Source of the DNA: Rhinopithecus roxellana
Lineage: Eukaryota; Chordata; Mammalia; Primates; Cercopithecidae
NCBI RefSeq assembly: GCF_007565055.1
Contig: NC_044556.1
Location: 131,725,808 to 131,789,807 of the forward strand
Direction of reading: 5' to 3'
Length of the DNA: 64,000 bases
Position numbers and translations under genes: made by a program. The notes beneath the pieces are model-generated. The model ran no database searches. It saw only the letters and a program-made list of their open reading frames with translations, and was not told the DNA's origin. Positions 17,123-39,833 of the stretch are shown piece after piece. Numbering within the stretch: the stretch's first letter is position 1; each line of letters opens with the position of its first letter.

Positions 17123-19379
17123 TCCTACCAAATAATAGTCCAGACACATTAGTGAGACACTCGAGGCTCCTCACAGCATGACCGCTCCATCTACCTTTCA
17201 CTCCTGCAAGCCTGGCCATTGCCTGAGGCAAGAGATTCCTTCAGATCCCTGAGCTATTCCCTGCTGAGCTCATGGGGGTGGGCAGAAGGCCATGGCACTT
17301 AAAGGACAGAAGGGTTCTTTAGAACCTGATGTCCCTGCTCTGCCCTCATGGGAGGAGAGTCAGTTCCTGGCAGACATCAACTTGAGAGCATGTCCTTTGA
17401 GAAGAGGGGACCTGGGAGGTGAAGAGCAAGATTACATTGAATGATGAGTGATTACACATGAAAGATCTGGAGGGCAACTTGACAATTGAGCTGGAAAATT
17501 CTCATCTTTTCCTGATGAAACAAGAAAAAAAATGTGTCATTTTTTTCTCCTGGAGAGCAGCCAGGAACCTACCAAATAAATAGAAAATAAATAGTAAAAT
17601 GGGTGGCCCAACTGAGTCCCAATTAAAGTGAGACCAGTGCATCCTAGTGTGTGGAATTGTCCTTAGATTTTAACATTAGAGTCAATTTTTGAACCTGATA
17701 GAAATTTAATTAGGCAGTGTAAAAACATCTGATGATAATTTAGTAGCAGAGACTAGCAAAGTATTACCGAACAATGACATTTAAATGATTTGTAAAATGC
17801 ACGTGAATTATTTCCAAAACAATGTGCCTTAATTAAGGTACTTGAAGAGCTTATCCTTTTAGTTTAGTGAAATGTCTTCCTTGCGATCTTGTTGACTTTG
17901 ATAATGGCTTAAATCACTCTTGTATGCGTGGATTTGGGAGCAGTACTTTGGCCTAGTCCCTGTGTAAATTATATTTTAACTAATGGGGACTAAATTGTTG
18001 AGGCTTTTCTTGACTCCAGGGCTTTGTTATTCAGTACTCTTTTCATTTCAAATGGCAATTTTTAAATCAGTTAAATCTTGCCCCTGTTAACAAAACTGAG
18101 GATGAAAGCATAGTTTTCTGCAGCTATTCCAATTTATAGCTTTTCAATGGCTCCTCTGCAGTAAGAGACCTGATGAAAGATGCGTAGAGCAACGACTAAT
18201 TTTTTTTTTTTTTTTTATTTTACTTTTGGCCTGTGTGTGATTGCTATCCCTGACTCAGATCTGTGGGAGTTAGGATGGGACAAATAGCCCCACCCAGTGG
18301 TTCGGCAGCCACACTCAGCTGTTAAGATTAGAGTGTACCATTAAGGAACCCTGTTTTCCAAAACGAGGGACAATGGTGAGTTTGCATTATGCCATGCAAT
18401 ATATGATATATGTGGTAATATAATGAATTATACCATGACATTTTACTAGGATTCTGGGGGGAAATTAATTCAAGAGAGCAAATTATATCCTTTATCCAGG
18501 TATGTGGGAAGAGCAGAAAATATTGGGGCCTCCCGCAGAAGATGCGTGTCTGTGAGCGTGACCTCTGAGAACCTTTTCAGATGCTGCAGGATAGAAAGGT
18601 CTCCGAGATGAGGACTTGAGTTAAGCAGAAGGCAGAAGCTTGGGGTGTGTGATCCTAGACCACCTACCTATATATCGATCTCTTACCCTATTCCTACATC
18701 TTAGAGATATGAAAGATTATCCTGTAGTTCTTCCTTAAGACAAATGTAGCCTGGGGAAAGGGAAACCTATGTAGTTATTTTGGTAAACTTTTTAATTGAT
18801 TTCATTTTTCCTATGGCAGCTTGCAGTTATACTTTTATTTATGTGCTTGTTTACTTGAGGTCTGTCTTCCCTACTAGACTAGGTAAGTTTCAAAAGGTTG
18901 GCAACCTCATTTGGTCACAACTGTGTATCCAGTATGCAGAACAGTGCCTGATATATATTAAGGACTGCACAGATGCTTGCTATATGAATGAACAAAGGTG
19001 TGTTTGGCTGACCTACCATATGCCCTGTCTTATATGTGAGAAGATGCTGGGGGAGATATTTCTGTCCTCTGAACATTTGGAGGTTATCACATTAAGGATT
19101 TAAGGTTTATAAGGCCTTGGGTCTAATTCCCAAGTCATCATTCATTTGGCATTTATAGTGAAAATTAATTTAATTTTGAATATGGGATCATTTGTTGAGT
19201 AAAATGACCATTAGAAGTCTTTCCTTGTGACATACAGTAGTGGAACATAGGTTTGCCATACATTGGCAAAAAATAAGAAAGGAAAGAAAAAAAGTAACCT
19301 TCATCACAATCTGCAACTAAGAACCAAAACCTGAATTATGAGCACTTCTTCTTAGCAGCAGGCCAGGACAGGGAATCAT

Positions 19380-19515
19380 GAGATGCAGGTTCACCTATGG
19401 TGAACTCACTCAGTGAATGATCTTAGGCAAGGCACTTCCTCCTGGGGCCTCAGTTTCCTTTGCAGTTGGGTGGATTTCAGCGATCTCTTCCAGTTCAGAA
19501 ATTCACTGTGCTGTT
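19380..19515 (+). repeat. MIR-family fragment
   Basis: 'gatcttaggcaaggcacttc', 'cctcagtttcc' and 'gatctcttccagttc' follow a MIRb/MIRc-like order. Confidence 0.6.
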
Positions 19516-19552
19516 TGACAGAATTTTGAACTAAAACCTGCTGGTGCAGAGC

Positions 19553-19765
19553 CTTAGTGGTTAAGAGCAAGAGCTTTGATCATCATACATGCTTGGGTTC
19601 ATGTCCCAGCTCTGCCAACTGATGCCGGGCACTCTACCTCTCTGAATCTCTTCTGTGAAATGGGGATAGTGATTCCTATGTGCTAAAGTTAGGAGGTTTA
19701 AATAAAGATTTGCACTAAAATTGCTTAGCACAGAGTCTGGCCCAGAATAAATTAATATTCAAAAA
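19553..19765 (+). repeat. MIR SINE, nearly full length
   Basis: 'gtggttaagagcaagagctt', 'catgtcccagctctgccaac', 'gtgaaatggggatagtgatt' and 'cttagcacagagtctggccc' follow the MIR consensus end to end. Confidence 0.9.
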
Positions 19766-20460
19766 ATTTAGAAGTTGTCATTACTTCTATCTTGAAGATA
19801 TTTATGCCCTTACTTATTTTAAATGCCTCACCAATACAGCTGGGATGATTTTTCATCATCAAACTGCACAGTATGCTCACAATGGACAGGTGGTCATTTA
19901 ATTTATCAAAAGGCAAACTTTGGTGTGACATCATGATCTTGACAGACAAATGCCTGCCTCCCTTATTTCAGGTTAGTTTAATGGTGGCGCTCCTCTGAGC
20001 TTCTAAGAGACATCAGTGTGTCTCTCTCTGAGTGGTTGCGTGTCCCTCTTTAGATGAAACCCTTTATAAGCATAACCATGCCAGTGTGTGAGAGAATTTC
20101 TGACCCAGAGTGGGCATAGTTCCTCCAGCCTGGTTTCTTATAAATTCACTGGAAACAGAGTTTGTCTGAAGACTACACAGGAAATGAAAGTAAACACCTG
20201 CACTTACAAAACTGCAGTTAAACCAGACTCCATGGAAATAATGCACAATACCCAGAAGCCTATGTAGAATTGTCACTTGTGCTGGCAGAGGGCCTTCGCC
20301 CCTGCAGGCTGGGACAGTGGCCATGGAGCAAATGGTGTGCTGGCCCTTCCTTTCACAAAGGTGTGGACACTCTAAGTGCCAAGGCTGTGGGTGGGGTCCC
20401 TTGGGCCTGTGCTGTTCTGCTTCCCTATCATTGTAAGGTTCTCTTTTCTCCCTGAAGTGT

Positions 20461-20544
20461 TCTGACTGTCTTTCTTCTCTCTACCCCAACCCCACTTTTG
20501 TTTTACTTTGATTTTCTACTGCTCTCTGATTGGATCCTCCATAG
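20461..20544 (+). promoter_or_regulatory. CACNA1E: Pyrimidine-rich region and acceptor of the microexon
   Basis: Contains UCUUCUCUCU-type pyrimidine motifs (20471-20482), as bound by PTBP1. A TGC sits about 25 nt before the exon (20520-20522), the kind of motif SRRM4 uses for neural microexons. It ends in ctccatag. The regulatory assignment is inference from these motifs. Confidence 0.5.
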
Positions 20545-20556
20545 GAACGCTTTGGG
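20545..20556 (+). CDS. CACNA1E: CACNA1E exon 26: 12-nt microexon (NALG) in the IIIS3-S4 linker
   Basis: The 12 bases gaacgctttggg lie between ccatag and gtaaat. Spliced between exon 25 (ending gc) and exon 27 (starting aacc) they read A-N-A-L-G-T-N-K, the exact IIIS3-S4 linker I recall in human Cav2.3. Skipping removes four residues in frame (ALA-TNKG). The extracellular S3-S4 linker tunes activation gating. Cav2.2 has a regulated microexon (SFMG) at the equivalent position, so this exon may also be alternative. No other copy of this exon was noticed in the interval. Confidence 0.93.
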
Positions 20557-22301
<1,745 letters not shown>

Positions 22302-23214
22302 TAGCCATGGCTGGCCTGCCTTTGGAGAATTTGTTCTGGGAATATTCCTTTTTCTCACACAGATATTGAAGTTCTTTTCATCTGTCTGAGCTGAAGGTCT
22401 TAGTTTCAAAGGAAAATAGCCAACATCCCAAGAAATCTATAAGAAAGCTTTTCCTTTTAGTTCAGACCCAGGTGGTATCTTCTCTCCAGTGTGATATGTC
22501 ATCCAAGAGGGAATCCTGTGTGGCTTTGTCCTGGGGCCTCCTATGTCCCCAGTGCAGACCCAGAACACCAGAATGGAAGCAACGGGACCCCTCTGTGTGT
22601 TGTGGTCTGCATATTTTTTAAGGCCGAGTATCCTGGGACATTTTCTTTTTCTTATAGCTCTAGAGGAGAAGAGGCTCTTCTAGCCCCACCCTTTATAATT
22701 TTGAGGCACAGATAGGTCAGTAACTTGTCCAAGGACATGCAGTCCATTTTTGGCAGAGGCAGAGAAGAAATGGGGAAGTGAGCTGACATGAATTAAGTTC
22801 TTCCTATTGCCAGGACTTTGACTAGGTATCTTACCAGGATTTCTCCTTGTCTAATACTCTCCCTGCTCAACTCGCCTGGGGCTCCAGCTTCCATGAGCCT
22901 TCCTGCCTCTTAGGAAAGCATCATGCGCTCTATTACACAAGTCTGCTAGCCTGTTGAACCCACCTGCCCCACCCCACATACTTTGCTGTTAATAGAAGCT
23001 GAGGCTCCATGGGAGGAAAGTTCTTTCTCCCTGAATTCCTATGAATGTCAGCAAGTCACTGCCAGGGAGAGGAACAGAGCTCCTGGTTTCCAGCCCCAAA
23101 GTCTTTCTGCTGCTCAGGCCACACAGCCAGCCAAGCCCCATCTTCAGGGGCTACACCAGAATACTTTCCAGCAAGCAGACTCAATTCCCTAACTTCAGCA
23201 TCGCATGGAATCAT

Positions 23215-23400
23215 GCAGTGCTTCTCAAGGTGTGGGTCATAGGCCACCTGCATCAGGATCACCTAGGTACTCCTTAAAATCCAGATTGCTGGCCACCACA
23301 ACACAACAGAGCCAGAATCCCTATGGGAGGGGCTTGGAGTGCGCCTCCTAAACCGGCTTCCCAGGTGACTCTTAGAATATAGTGTAGTTTGAGAACCCCT
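23215..23400 (+). mobile_element. MER5A-type hAT-Charlie DNA transposon relic
   Basis: 'gtgcttctcaaggtgtgggt', 'cctgcatcaggatcacctag', 'aaaatccagattgctgg' and the closing 'gtttgagaacccc' follow the MER5A consensus from end to end. Confidence 0.85.
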
Positions 23401-23404
23401 GTCA

Positions 23405-23560
23405 ACATTAAAAAGAACCCACGTGAGTGCCAGGCTCAGCTCTAGGACTTAGGAGCTATATGACCCAGGGCAAATTACTTATTCTTGACTTTCTTTCACA
23501 TGGGAAATGAGGACACCTTGCAACTCATACATCTGTGGTATGGAGAAAATGAACTGATGT
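23405..23560 (+). repeat. MIR-family fragment
   Basis: 'ggagctatatgacccagggc' followed by 'aaattacttattcttgac' and 'catgggaaatgagga' resembles the MIR core. Confidence 0.65.
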
Positions 23561-25200
23561 GAGTGGTCCCTGTTAGAAAACTCAACAGTTCCTCTGGAAT
23601 GCCTGGGCCTGCTCTCCCAAGCCTGCCACAGGGGACAAAGCTTGGGGAGGGCTCTTGTGCACTTGACTCTCCCTTGCTTCTCAATTCCCACTTCCTATTG
23701 GATTCTCATCACCTCTGATACTCTTTGCCCACCCCCACCCCAAACCTCCTTCAGGCCTCATAGCACTGCTTCCTTTTCAACCATTTGGCTCTGCAGAGAG
23801 GTGGCAAAACTAACTAGGTTCATGAAACAGAAGAAAAGTCACTTCTGAGAGACCCTGATGTGACTGAAACCTGGCTACGTTTCAGAGCCCAGGGCCCTGG
23901 CCCACCGCATGGGTTCCCAGAGAGAGACACCCATGCTCCCAAGGAAGTGGCCTGGCGGACTGCTGTCCTCCCTGGCTACCCCGCCTTGCCCCTGGAGGAG
24001 GCACTTGCACAATGTTAGCTGTTTATTACTACCTTCCTGCCCGATAATGGCCCAGTTCAGCACCTGCCCATAAATACTCATTGGGTTCTGCCTCACATCC
24101 CACAGAGTGTGCTGCCTGGGGCCCTGACCCTTATCAGTGTTGTCAGTGATCCTGCAGGGCAGGATTCAGTGGGCCTCAAGGAGAGTGCAGACAAGCTTGA
24201 TGAGATTAGTTAATAGGCCAGAGAAAGCACCCTGCAACCTTGCTTAATTCTGTTAAAATAGAAAGGGCTAGTTTCTTGCTCTGCAGCTCTATAACCTGAG
24301 GGAGACGTAGGTGGCTCTGATGATTCCACAAGGCTGCCTGTCACTCACATTCCCCGCAGTGTTGAACTAATTAAACCAGCAGTGCTTCACCCAGTGCTGC
24401 AAAGAAGCAACTGCACAAATGCAGCACCACTGTGGGGCTAGATTATCCTGTGTGCTAAACCTAAAACCTAGAAAATAACCTAAAAATGGCCTGCAATGTG
24501 TTGAATTCCCATGTAACTCCTCACAGCTTAGGGCATACAGTGGAGGTCTCTGGAGGTCTGTTGCCTTTTAACTGAAGTGTAAGTCCCTGGTTCTATCTAC
24601 CCAGTCTCGCCATCTCTAAGAGAAGGTGTATATTGGTCTTTCCCACTTTACTTCTATTGGTCTTCATCCCAAATGCAGCCACCTTCACTAGAGAACATTT
24701 ACATGAAGTACTGAATATAATCACAAATGTATGAACTTGCTATGAAATATTAGTGAAATGAACAAAGATGATAGTGTATTATTACCTGATCCTTTTAGAA
24801 AGGTAAGGAGAAAATAATACATAATCAGTATATAATTCGAATCTAAGAATGTCACCAAATAAAGCACAAGCTATCTAAAGACTAAAATGGGCTAAATGAT
24901 CTCAAAGATCCCTTCCAGCAATACACTTCTATGCTTCACACTAAGTGGAGTACCCGTACCAGGAACCCACAGAGGACCACATTCCTTGCTTGATATCATC
25001 GGATTTCTACTGCGTTGGGTCTACATTCAGTTTCAGAACATGTGTTCCCATCTTAGGTGGTAGGTCCTTGCAGTCATAACCAGCTTAGAAGCCAGCCCTT
25101 AATCTCATGAGCGACGCCTCACCTCTTAGCAGGAAATTCTGTCCTGGGACAACTTCTTAGTGGGGCTTGGTGGTGGTGGTGTGGCCCAGCTCGGCTCTAG

Positions 25201-25976
<776 letters not shown>

Positions 25977-26114
25977 AGGCAACTATGTAGATCATGAGAA
26001 AAACAAGATGGAGGTGAAGGGCCGGGAATGGAAGCGCCATGAATTCCACTACGACAACATTATCTGGGCCCTGCTGACCCTCTTCACCGTCTCCACGGGG
26101 GAAGGATGGCCTCA
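25977..26114 (+). CDS. CACNA1E: CACNA1E exon 29: domain III pore loop and selectivity glutamate
   Basis: 138 nt between gttttag and gtgagt. It encodes [20 protein letters not shown], then [18 protein letters not shown] and STGEGWP. The E in TGEGWP is the domain III glutamate of the EEEE selectivity filter that binds calcium. It ends after two bases of the following glutamine codon. Confidence 0.98.
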
Positions 26115-28898
<2,784 letters not shown>

Positions 28899-29430
28899 TG
28901 AATGCTTCCCAGCACTGGGCTTGTCTCTTTCTGTTAGGTGCTTTCCCAGCCTTTGTTGAAAGGGAGGTGGTTACTGCTATTCCAGAAATCACTCACCTAG
29001 ATGTGGGCTCGTTTTGACTGCTCAGTAAACTGCCATAGAGACAAGATGATGTGTGAGGAAGTTGGGAGAAAGGGCAAAGGCAGCCACATCCCAGGTTCAT
29101 GCTTATGGAGCTATCAGCCCTGGTCCTGTGAAATTCTGTCAGCAGTCCAGAGGTGGCCATCATTGGGTTTTACTAGAACTGCAATTTATGTGTAGATGAA
29201 GGAGCAAGCCAAAGATTGGACTAATAAACTTCAAGTGCTTATTTACTGGTAAAAGGTATAAGAGTTTTATAACACAAATGGGAAAATACCTATCTCTGTT
29301 AGCCTCAAACATAGCAAATAATAGATTTTACCTATTAGTCCTTCTGCCGTTAGTAACATGAAGAATAGTTTCTGCCAAATAAAATAGGTGTTTATTACTT
29401 ATGCCTATAAAGGTTAATGGCCTTTAAGAG

Positions 29431-29484
<54 letters not shown>
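29431..29484 (+). repeat. GT dinucleotide microsatellite
   Basis: A run of about 27 GT units with one early gc interruption. Likely length-polymorphic. Confidence 0.97.
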
Positions 29485-29486
<2 letters not shown>

Positions 29487-30384
29487 TGCAAGGGGAAGGA
29501 TTCTGGAATTAAGTCTGAGGAGGTTTGGGGATGATGAATTTTTCTGCTATGAGCCCTCTTTTTTCTTCTCCTCAACTACTATCAATAGTTATAATTGTTT
29601 GGCAAATTCTTGCATCTGTTCTCAAGAATGTTAAGAAAACCTAGCCCTTTGCTTCAGTGTCCTATAAACAAGATAATCCCCTTGGCCAACCCTCCCTCCA
29701 CCTTGCTTCAGTGTGTACAGTGAGTTCAGTGGGATGCAAGCCCACGTGACAGCTGTTTCACACTTACTTAGGGTGTGAGCTACCATTTCAAATTACATGG
29801 GTATATGGCTTTCCCTGCAAGAAGGAGAACTTTGCTCATTATCTGAATAAGTGTTTGTCTGGTAGCAGCTTTAACAGAGACTCTGGGCTGGGTTCAGTAA
29901 TTGTGAGTGTTGATTACGGGGGCTGCTTTTGGTCTCCCAGCAGGTTCTTTGAAAAACCATTAATTTGATCATTTTAGGTGGAGAGTTTAAGGGAACCAAT
30001 TGCAGTTGGCTGCATTGTGTTTGCCTGGCTCCCTTTTGAGTGTTTTCAGACTTGGGGAATTAAAAAAGTAAAAGAAACTACTACCAACAAAGATGCCTTT
30101 ATAATACAGTCTAGCCCTGAGCAGGGGGAGTTGACCGAGAGAGAGACACAAGCACCACAACAGGGAAAGTTTTTCTGTGCATGTTGATTACTTGTATGTG
30201 GTATTGACATTGTCTGTGACTTAAGTCCCATTACTTGTCTAATTATGGCGAATGCTGAATATATACTCACAGCCCTAACTAGATTCAGCCCTTGAAGCCT
30301 GCATCCTTCCCACCCTACTCCCATGTTTTCGTTCAAGGTCTAGAGGGATTTTCACTCTATAAAAGGTACCACTAATTCTGATAA

Positions 30385-30840
30385 GTCCTTACATTGTTAA
30401 GGCACTCTAAGCCTTCAGAATATCGTAATATATACTATTTCATTAGATCTTCTCAGTGACTCTGAAATAGGCATGGCAGATGTCACTATCACAATTGCCA
30501 TTATTGTTGTTGTTATTTTAAATGAGGAAATTGAAGTTCAGAAAAATTGTATAGCTTCCTAAAGATTACATAATGACAGGCAATAGAATTGCAAGGAAAA
30601 AAAAGGAAAGGAAAAAGAAAAAGAGGGTAAGATGTAACAAAAATTGGTTGGTTATCAAGTACCAAATGCTTTACATATTGCTTTTCTCTCCATAACAATA
30701 TCTTAGATAAGCATTCTTATTTTTTCCTTTTTATGGATCAGCTGGAGCTCGGAAAGTTTGAATACTTTGGCCAAGATTAGTAAGAGGTAGGGCTAGGATT
30801 CAGACCCTGTTCTATCTGACTTCAAAGTTCACAATAATCT
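30385..30840 (+). repeat. L2/MIR-like ancient repeats
   Basis: 'ttctcagtgactctgaaata', 'aaatgaggaaattgaagttc' and later 'gtagggctaggattcagacc' resemble 3' parts of old LINE2/MIR copies, broken by A-rich sequence near 30595-30625. Confidence 0.55.
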
Positions 30841-31134
30841 ACTAGTCTACACTACACTGTACTATTCTATGCCATACACCACAGTGTGCTAGTCTATACT
30901 ACAGCATGCTATTCTGTATTGTAAAGCATTGTTAACTGGAATCCAGAGCTTCTGGTCCTCTGAGACTTAGATCCATGCACCAATATTTAGAAAGAATTAA
31001 AACCAAGAATTAGGAAGTTCACCCCAGGTTGGACAATAGGAGAGCCCTGAGAATTGAGGAATTCAGCGACTTAATTTAGCTCCACCACTGATAGACTAAA
31101 TATTCTAATGGAAAGTGAATTTATGAAACTGTGT

Positions 31135-31310
31135 GCTTCAGTCTCTCCACATGCCCCGTAAGTACATGTGGCTTTGGAATAAGGCCTCTCTCAGCCTCAT
31201 TTTCTGGTACATAAAATGAGGATAATAGTAGCTACCTTATGGCCTTAGCTACTTTGTTGTATGTATCCAATTAAGTGATGTTCATAACCTTCTGAGTGGA
31301 TGTTCATTAA
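31135..31310 (+). repeat. MIR-family fragment
   Basis: 'ctcagcctcattttctggta', 'aaaatgaggataatagtagc' and 'taccttatggcctta' fit the 3' half of MIR. Confidence 0.7.
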
Positions 31311-32515
31311 ATATAACTTCTCTCTCTCTCCACACTCCTTTTCTCTCTTTATTGGGTATTTTTCCCCACTCTTGCCAACTTTTCCATTCAGGATTCTATG
31401 AACATGGGGTATTTGTCACTCCCTGCCTCTAGGATCCATGAGAGGAATAAATGAGTTGAAAGAATACCAAAGGCCTGGCCTAGTGTCTGGCTCATGTCGT
31501 AGGAATTCAGTGATGCTAGTTGTGAGGCTGGGATGGAGTATACTTCTGCAGTGCTCTGAGAGTCTCTTGTTTTTTATGCCAAGGATAGGATAAAATAATC
31601 CATTGTCCTGTGATCTTGCTGAGGATATCAATTACAGGTGTTTGAAATTTTCTTCTCCTTGTACTTTCTCTGTCTCCTCTGAATTTCTGCATTCTGTTGA
31701 TTTTAATCTCTGTTTTCTGTGTTACAGACTGCCCTTAAATGTCCCAGGGGCAAGCAAGTGAATTGTTTTTGAGATTCAAGTATCCTTTTTGTTTGTTTGT
31801 TTTTAAAGGAACATGGTCTAAGGTCTGTGTTCATCTGAGCCTAGGAGATGGATGCATAGTCCACCCCCTCCTGTTAAATGGAGTGTTATCTGGTTGGTGG
31901 ATTTTCCAGGCCTTTTATATCTCCTTCAGCCCACTCATTTTATTACTGCTTCCTTGTACTTAGTTACATCTCCTCAAAAGGTATAACAGCAGAGAAAAAG
32001 GGGAAACATGAAGTCTATTCATCCTATTACCAAACAGTAGTTGGTTTGAAAAGGCTCAATGGAGTTAGAAGGAGATTTTTGGCACATCTGTAACCTTTAA
32101 TCACTTACAACTTTTGTGACTTTTGTTGATAGTTGAAAGTCAGACTGTATTTTCTAGGGCACTTGATGCAATAGAGAGAATTTAAAAGCTATAGCTGTAT
32201 GACCATGGCGATGGTTTCACAGGTACAGACGTTTCCCCAAACCAATCAAGATATATACCTTAAATATGGATAACTTTTTATTTGTCAATCATGCCTCCAT
32301 AGAGGTTTTAAAATATAAATATTTGTTAAAAATAAAAATTGGAAAAACCTTTTTTACATATAAGCTTTTGGTGACAGTTTCAAAAAATAAAGTCTTCAAA
32401 TGGTGATGGAACTGCTTTCCAAATGAGAAATTCCCAGATTAGTAAAGGAGAAATGGTATCTCTGGTTAGAAATGGGAAACTGAAGCCAAAGTGAGTGAAC
32501 TTATGCATGAATTGA

Positions 32516-36975
<4,460 letters not shown>

Positions 36976-38279
36976 TAAAACAAGGGCCCAGTGGGGGACA
37001 GCTGTTACCCAGATAATCTCTGGCTTAGCAACTTAAGCATGCAAGACCTGAAGATGCTTTGAACCCCTTCTTGCCTAAGGGTGCTCCCGTGAGGTCTTGT
37101 CACAATGTGACCTTGGGAATTTCACATGTGCAGTGGCTCCCCATTTAGCTTGCCTAAGAATTCAGGGTAGTCTGGTACAAGGGCTTCAGCTCAGGTTGTC
37201 AGATCATGGTGCTAATTCATAAGCAGCTAGGCTTCTGTGGTGACAGCAATGGAACTAAAGCAAAGATGACACCTTTGTTCTTAGCCAGAAAGATCCCCCA
37301 GGAGACTAAGAAGTGGGAGCTCATGTCAATCTATTTCTCAGGATATCTGGTATTTTGACTTGGCCTAAAAGAAGGTCAGATGTTAGTTCTTCCTGTATAT
37401 GGTGACACCAAATCACCACATATAGTCATGGCTGTCTTATAGAGTCTTATACTTACACAGTCTTGACTGGCTCCCTAAGGCACATCACTGTGAACAACTC
37501 ATGGAGTTCCTGGCAGCCCGCTCATTCCTAGGGAGACTCAAGGGCCACATGCCAGCTAATAAGGCCATGCAACTTGGTGGACAGTTCCCTTGTTTTCCCA
37601 CCCCAGGTGTTTATGCAGGTAGCCAGGGGCCTGCTAAGCAGAAGAAGCCAAAGGACCTTTCAAAGATGATGGTTGTTCATGGTGGGTGAACTCCTACTGT
37701 AAATAACCAGCAGCACATCCATGAACCTATCTGGTTGGAGACACAGGCTTTCTGCTTGTCTCCAGAGGACTAACTTTCTGACTTGGAGATACTGTGACTA
37801 GATCCCAGCAAAGAACTTCGGCTATGTGACAGCCTCCTGCAGTCAGGCAGTCTGGCTGCCTTGGGCCTGCCGGCTGCCTTCCCAACTGTGTTGCCACCTG
37901 GAGCTGCTGCTGGAGTGTCCCAGCCTTGCTGCATCTGCAGCCTTTTCCAGAGCCTTTCTGAAATGTCTCTTCCTTTCACTCTTCTCTCTTGCCTGTACTT
38001 CTTGGTTTCATTCTTTAACTCTATTACTGGAGAAATTTGTTCTCTAAAAATACAATAGAATGTCAAGTGCCAAAATGTGTGAGACTTGGTTGAGAAGTCA
38101 TGAGTTCTCCTTCACTGAGGATATTTCAGTAGGAATTTAATGATCATGTTGGCAGTGTTGGAAATAGAATTTCTGCTGAAGTTTCAGATTGGCTTGGTAA
38201 CGCCCATGAAGTCCTGTCTAACTCCAGTATATTTGATTCTGGAATTAAAATATTCTCGAAGAGCCAAATGAAAGCTTGA

Positions 38280-38520
38280 TTTAAATTATTTTTCCAAAAT
38301 TTATTTTTTTAATATATAATTGTAGATATTTTTAGGGTACATGTGATATTTTAATGCTTGTATATAATGTGTAATGATCAAATCAGGGTAACTGCATTAT
38401 CCATCACCTCAAACATTTATAATCCTTCTTGTCTGGTTATCATTAAGTTCTTTTTGCATATGCTCAAAATACTTCTTACCCCTTTTCATCTTCAAACAAT
38501 ATAAACTAGAATAATACCAT
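38280..38520 (-). mobile_element. LINE-1 3' fragment (old L1M type)
   Basis: 'ttagggtacatgtgatattt', 'gtgtaatgatcaaatcaggg' and 'atccatcacctcaaacattt' are characteristic of the antisense of an old L1 3' end. Confidence 0.65.
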
Positions 38521-38539
38521 CTCCAGTACTGATCTGGTA

Positions 38540-38850
38540 TGAATACTGTTGATTCTGATAATGGCGATAATGCTATTTACCATTATTTAAATTCCTTGGT
38601 GTACAAGACACTGTACTAAATGTACATGGAGAGAAAGAAAGTGAGGGGGGAGAAAGGGAGGGAATGAAAGAAAGACACAGCAAGCATCCCCAGGCAAGAC
38701 ATATGACTAATGTTTTTGAGTAACGTGAAAACATTTATAGGTGGGTTTCATTGTCTCCACTAATGTTTAGTGTAGTTAAGTAACTTATAACATGCTCAAG
38801 TTCCCAGACAGTAAGTGAAAGAGGTGAGTTGTAAGATCACTAGTATTTAT
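38540..38850 (+). repeat. L2-like ancient repeat
   Basis: 'gtgtacaagacactgtacta' and 'gttaagtaacttataacatg' suggest an old L2 copy interrupted by a GA-rich run at 38628-38672. Confidence 0.45.
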
Positions 38851-39339
38851 TTTTACCCTCTAGTTGGAGGTAGAAGTTGTTCAGTTATGAAACTGTAGTC
38901 TTCAGAATAACTGTGCAGTCTAACATCTTATTCCCCTCAGATTTCTTTCCAAAAGATAAGAGCACTATGTCCATTCCACAGAGACATGAATGACATTTCT
39001 GCTATGACTTGCTTTGAGCTGGCCATCCCCATCCTGGTCTGTGACAGAAATACAGCACCAAGCACAAAGCAGATACCTGAGCTTGTTGCTAGAGAGACTG
39101 TTTCTAATATAGTCACAAAAAAAACTGAGGGATCTATACAAATAAACACAAGGGCAGGGACAAGCTTTTGGAAACGTATTAATAGAAACAAGGTATGTCT
39201 GAGAAAAACCATTATTATTCCAAACTTTCAAAAGCACCTTGGAAAAAGGGACCTTTGCAGAAGAATCAGAAGTTAGAAAGGAGGAGTAAGTTGCTGGGAA
39301 TGAGAAAGAGCCCTGTGGCTACATGGTGTTAGGAAGTGG

Positions 39340-39490
39340 GATTGTCAGCCTTAGCTCCTTCTCGAACCAACTGTGTGAACTTGGTAAAGTCACAGTATCT
39401 CTCTTTACCTTAACTCCCTCACCAGTACAGTGGAGGCATGGGTTAAAGACCTTCACAAGTATCTTCTAGTTCTAAAGTTCTGTAATCCCA
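39340..39490 (+). repeat. MIR-family fragment
   Basis: 'actgtgtgaacttggtaaag', 'tcacagtatctctctttacc' and 'cttctagttctaaagttctg' follow the MIR order. Confidence 0.7.
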
Positions 39491-39669
39491 AGTGAAATCA
39501 TTTAAATCTATACTCTCGTGAGATTTTTATATGGGGCCTCAGCATCCCTTCTTTCTCTTCCATACCCTATTGATGGAGGTTTAGGTTAGTGACAAGGACT
39601 AAGTGAAAAGTGAAAAAAAAAAGTACAAATAATTTAAGACCACCTTCACAATAAATATACGTTTTTGAC

Positions 39670-39833
39670 TTAAATTTTGTTTTGTTTTGTTTGTTTTGTT
39701 TGTGTGTGTGTTTTTGTAAAGATGAGGTCTCACTGTGTTGCCCAGGCTTGTCGTGAACTCCTGGGCTCAAGCAGTCCTCTCACCTCAGCCCCTCAAAGTG
39801 CTGGGATTACAGGTGTGAGCCACCATGCCCAGC
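39670..39833 (-). mobile_element. Monomeric Alu-like element (FLAM/AluJ type)
   Basis: A T/TG-rich tail, then 'gatgaggtctcactgtgttg', 'gggctcaagcagtcctctca' and 'gggattacaggtgtgagcca': one inverted monomer with an old-Alu signature. Confidence 0.8.

Noticed and set aside
29431..29634. Open frame beginning with CVCVCV repeats
   Set aside because: Translation of the GT microsatellite.
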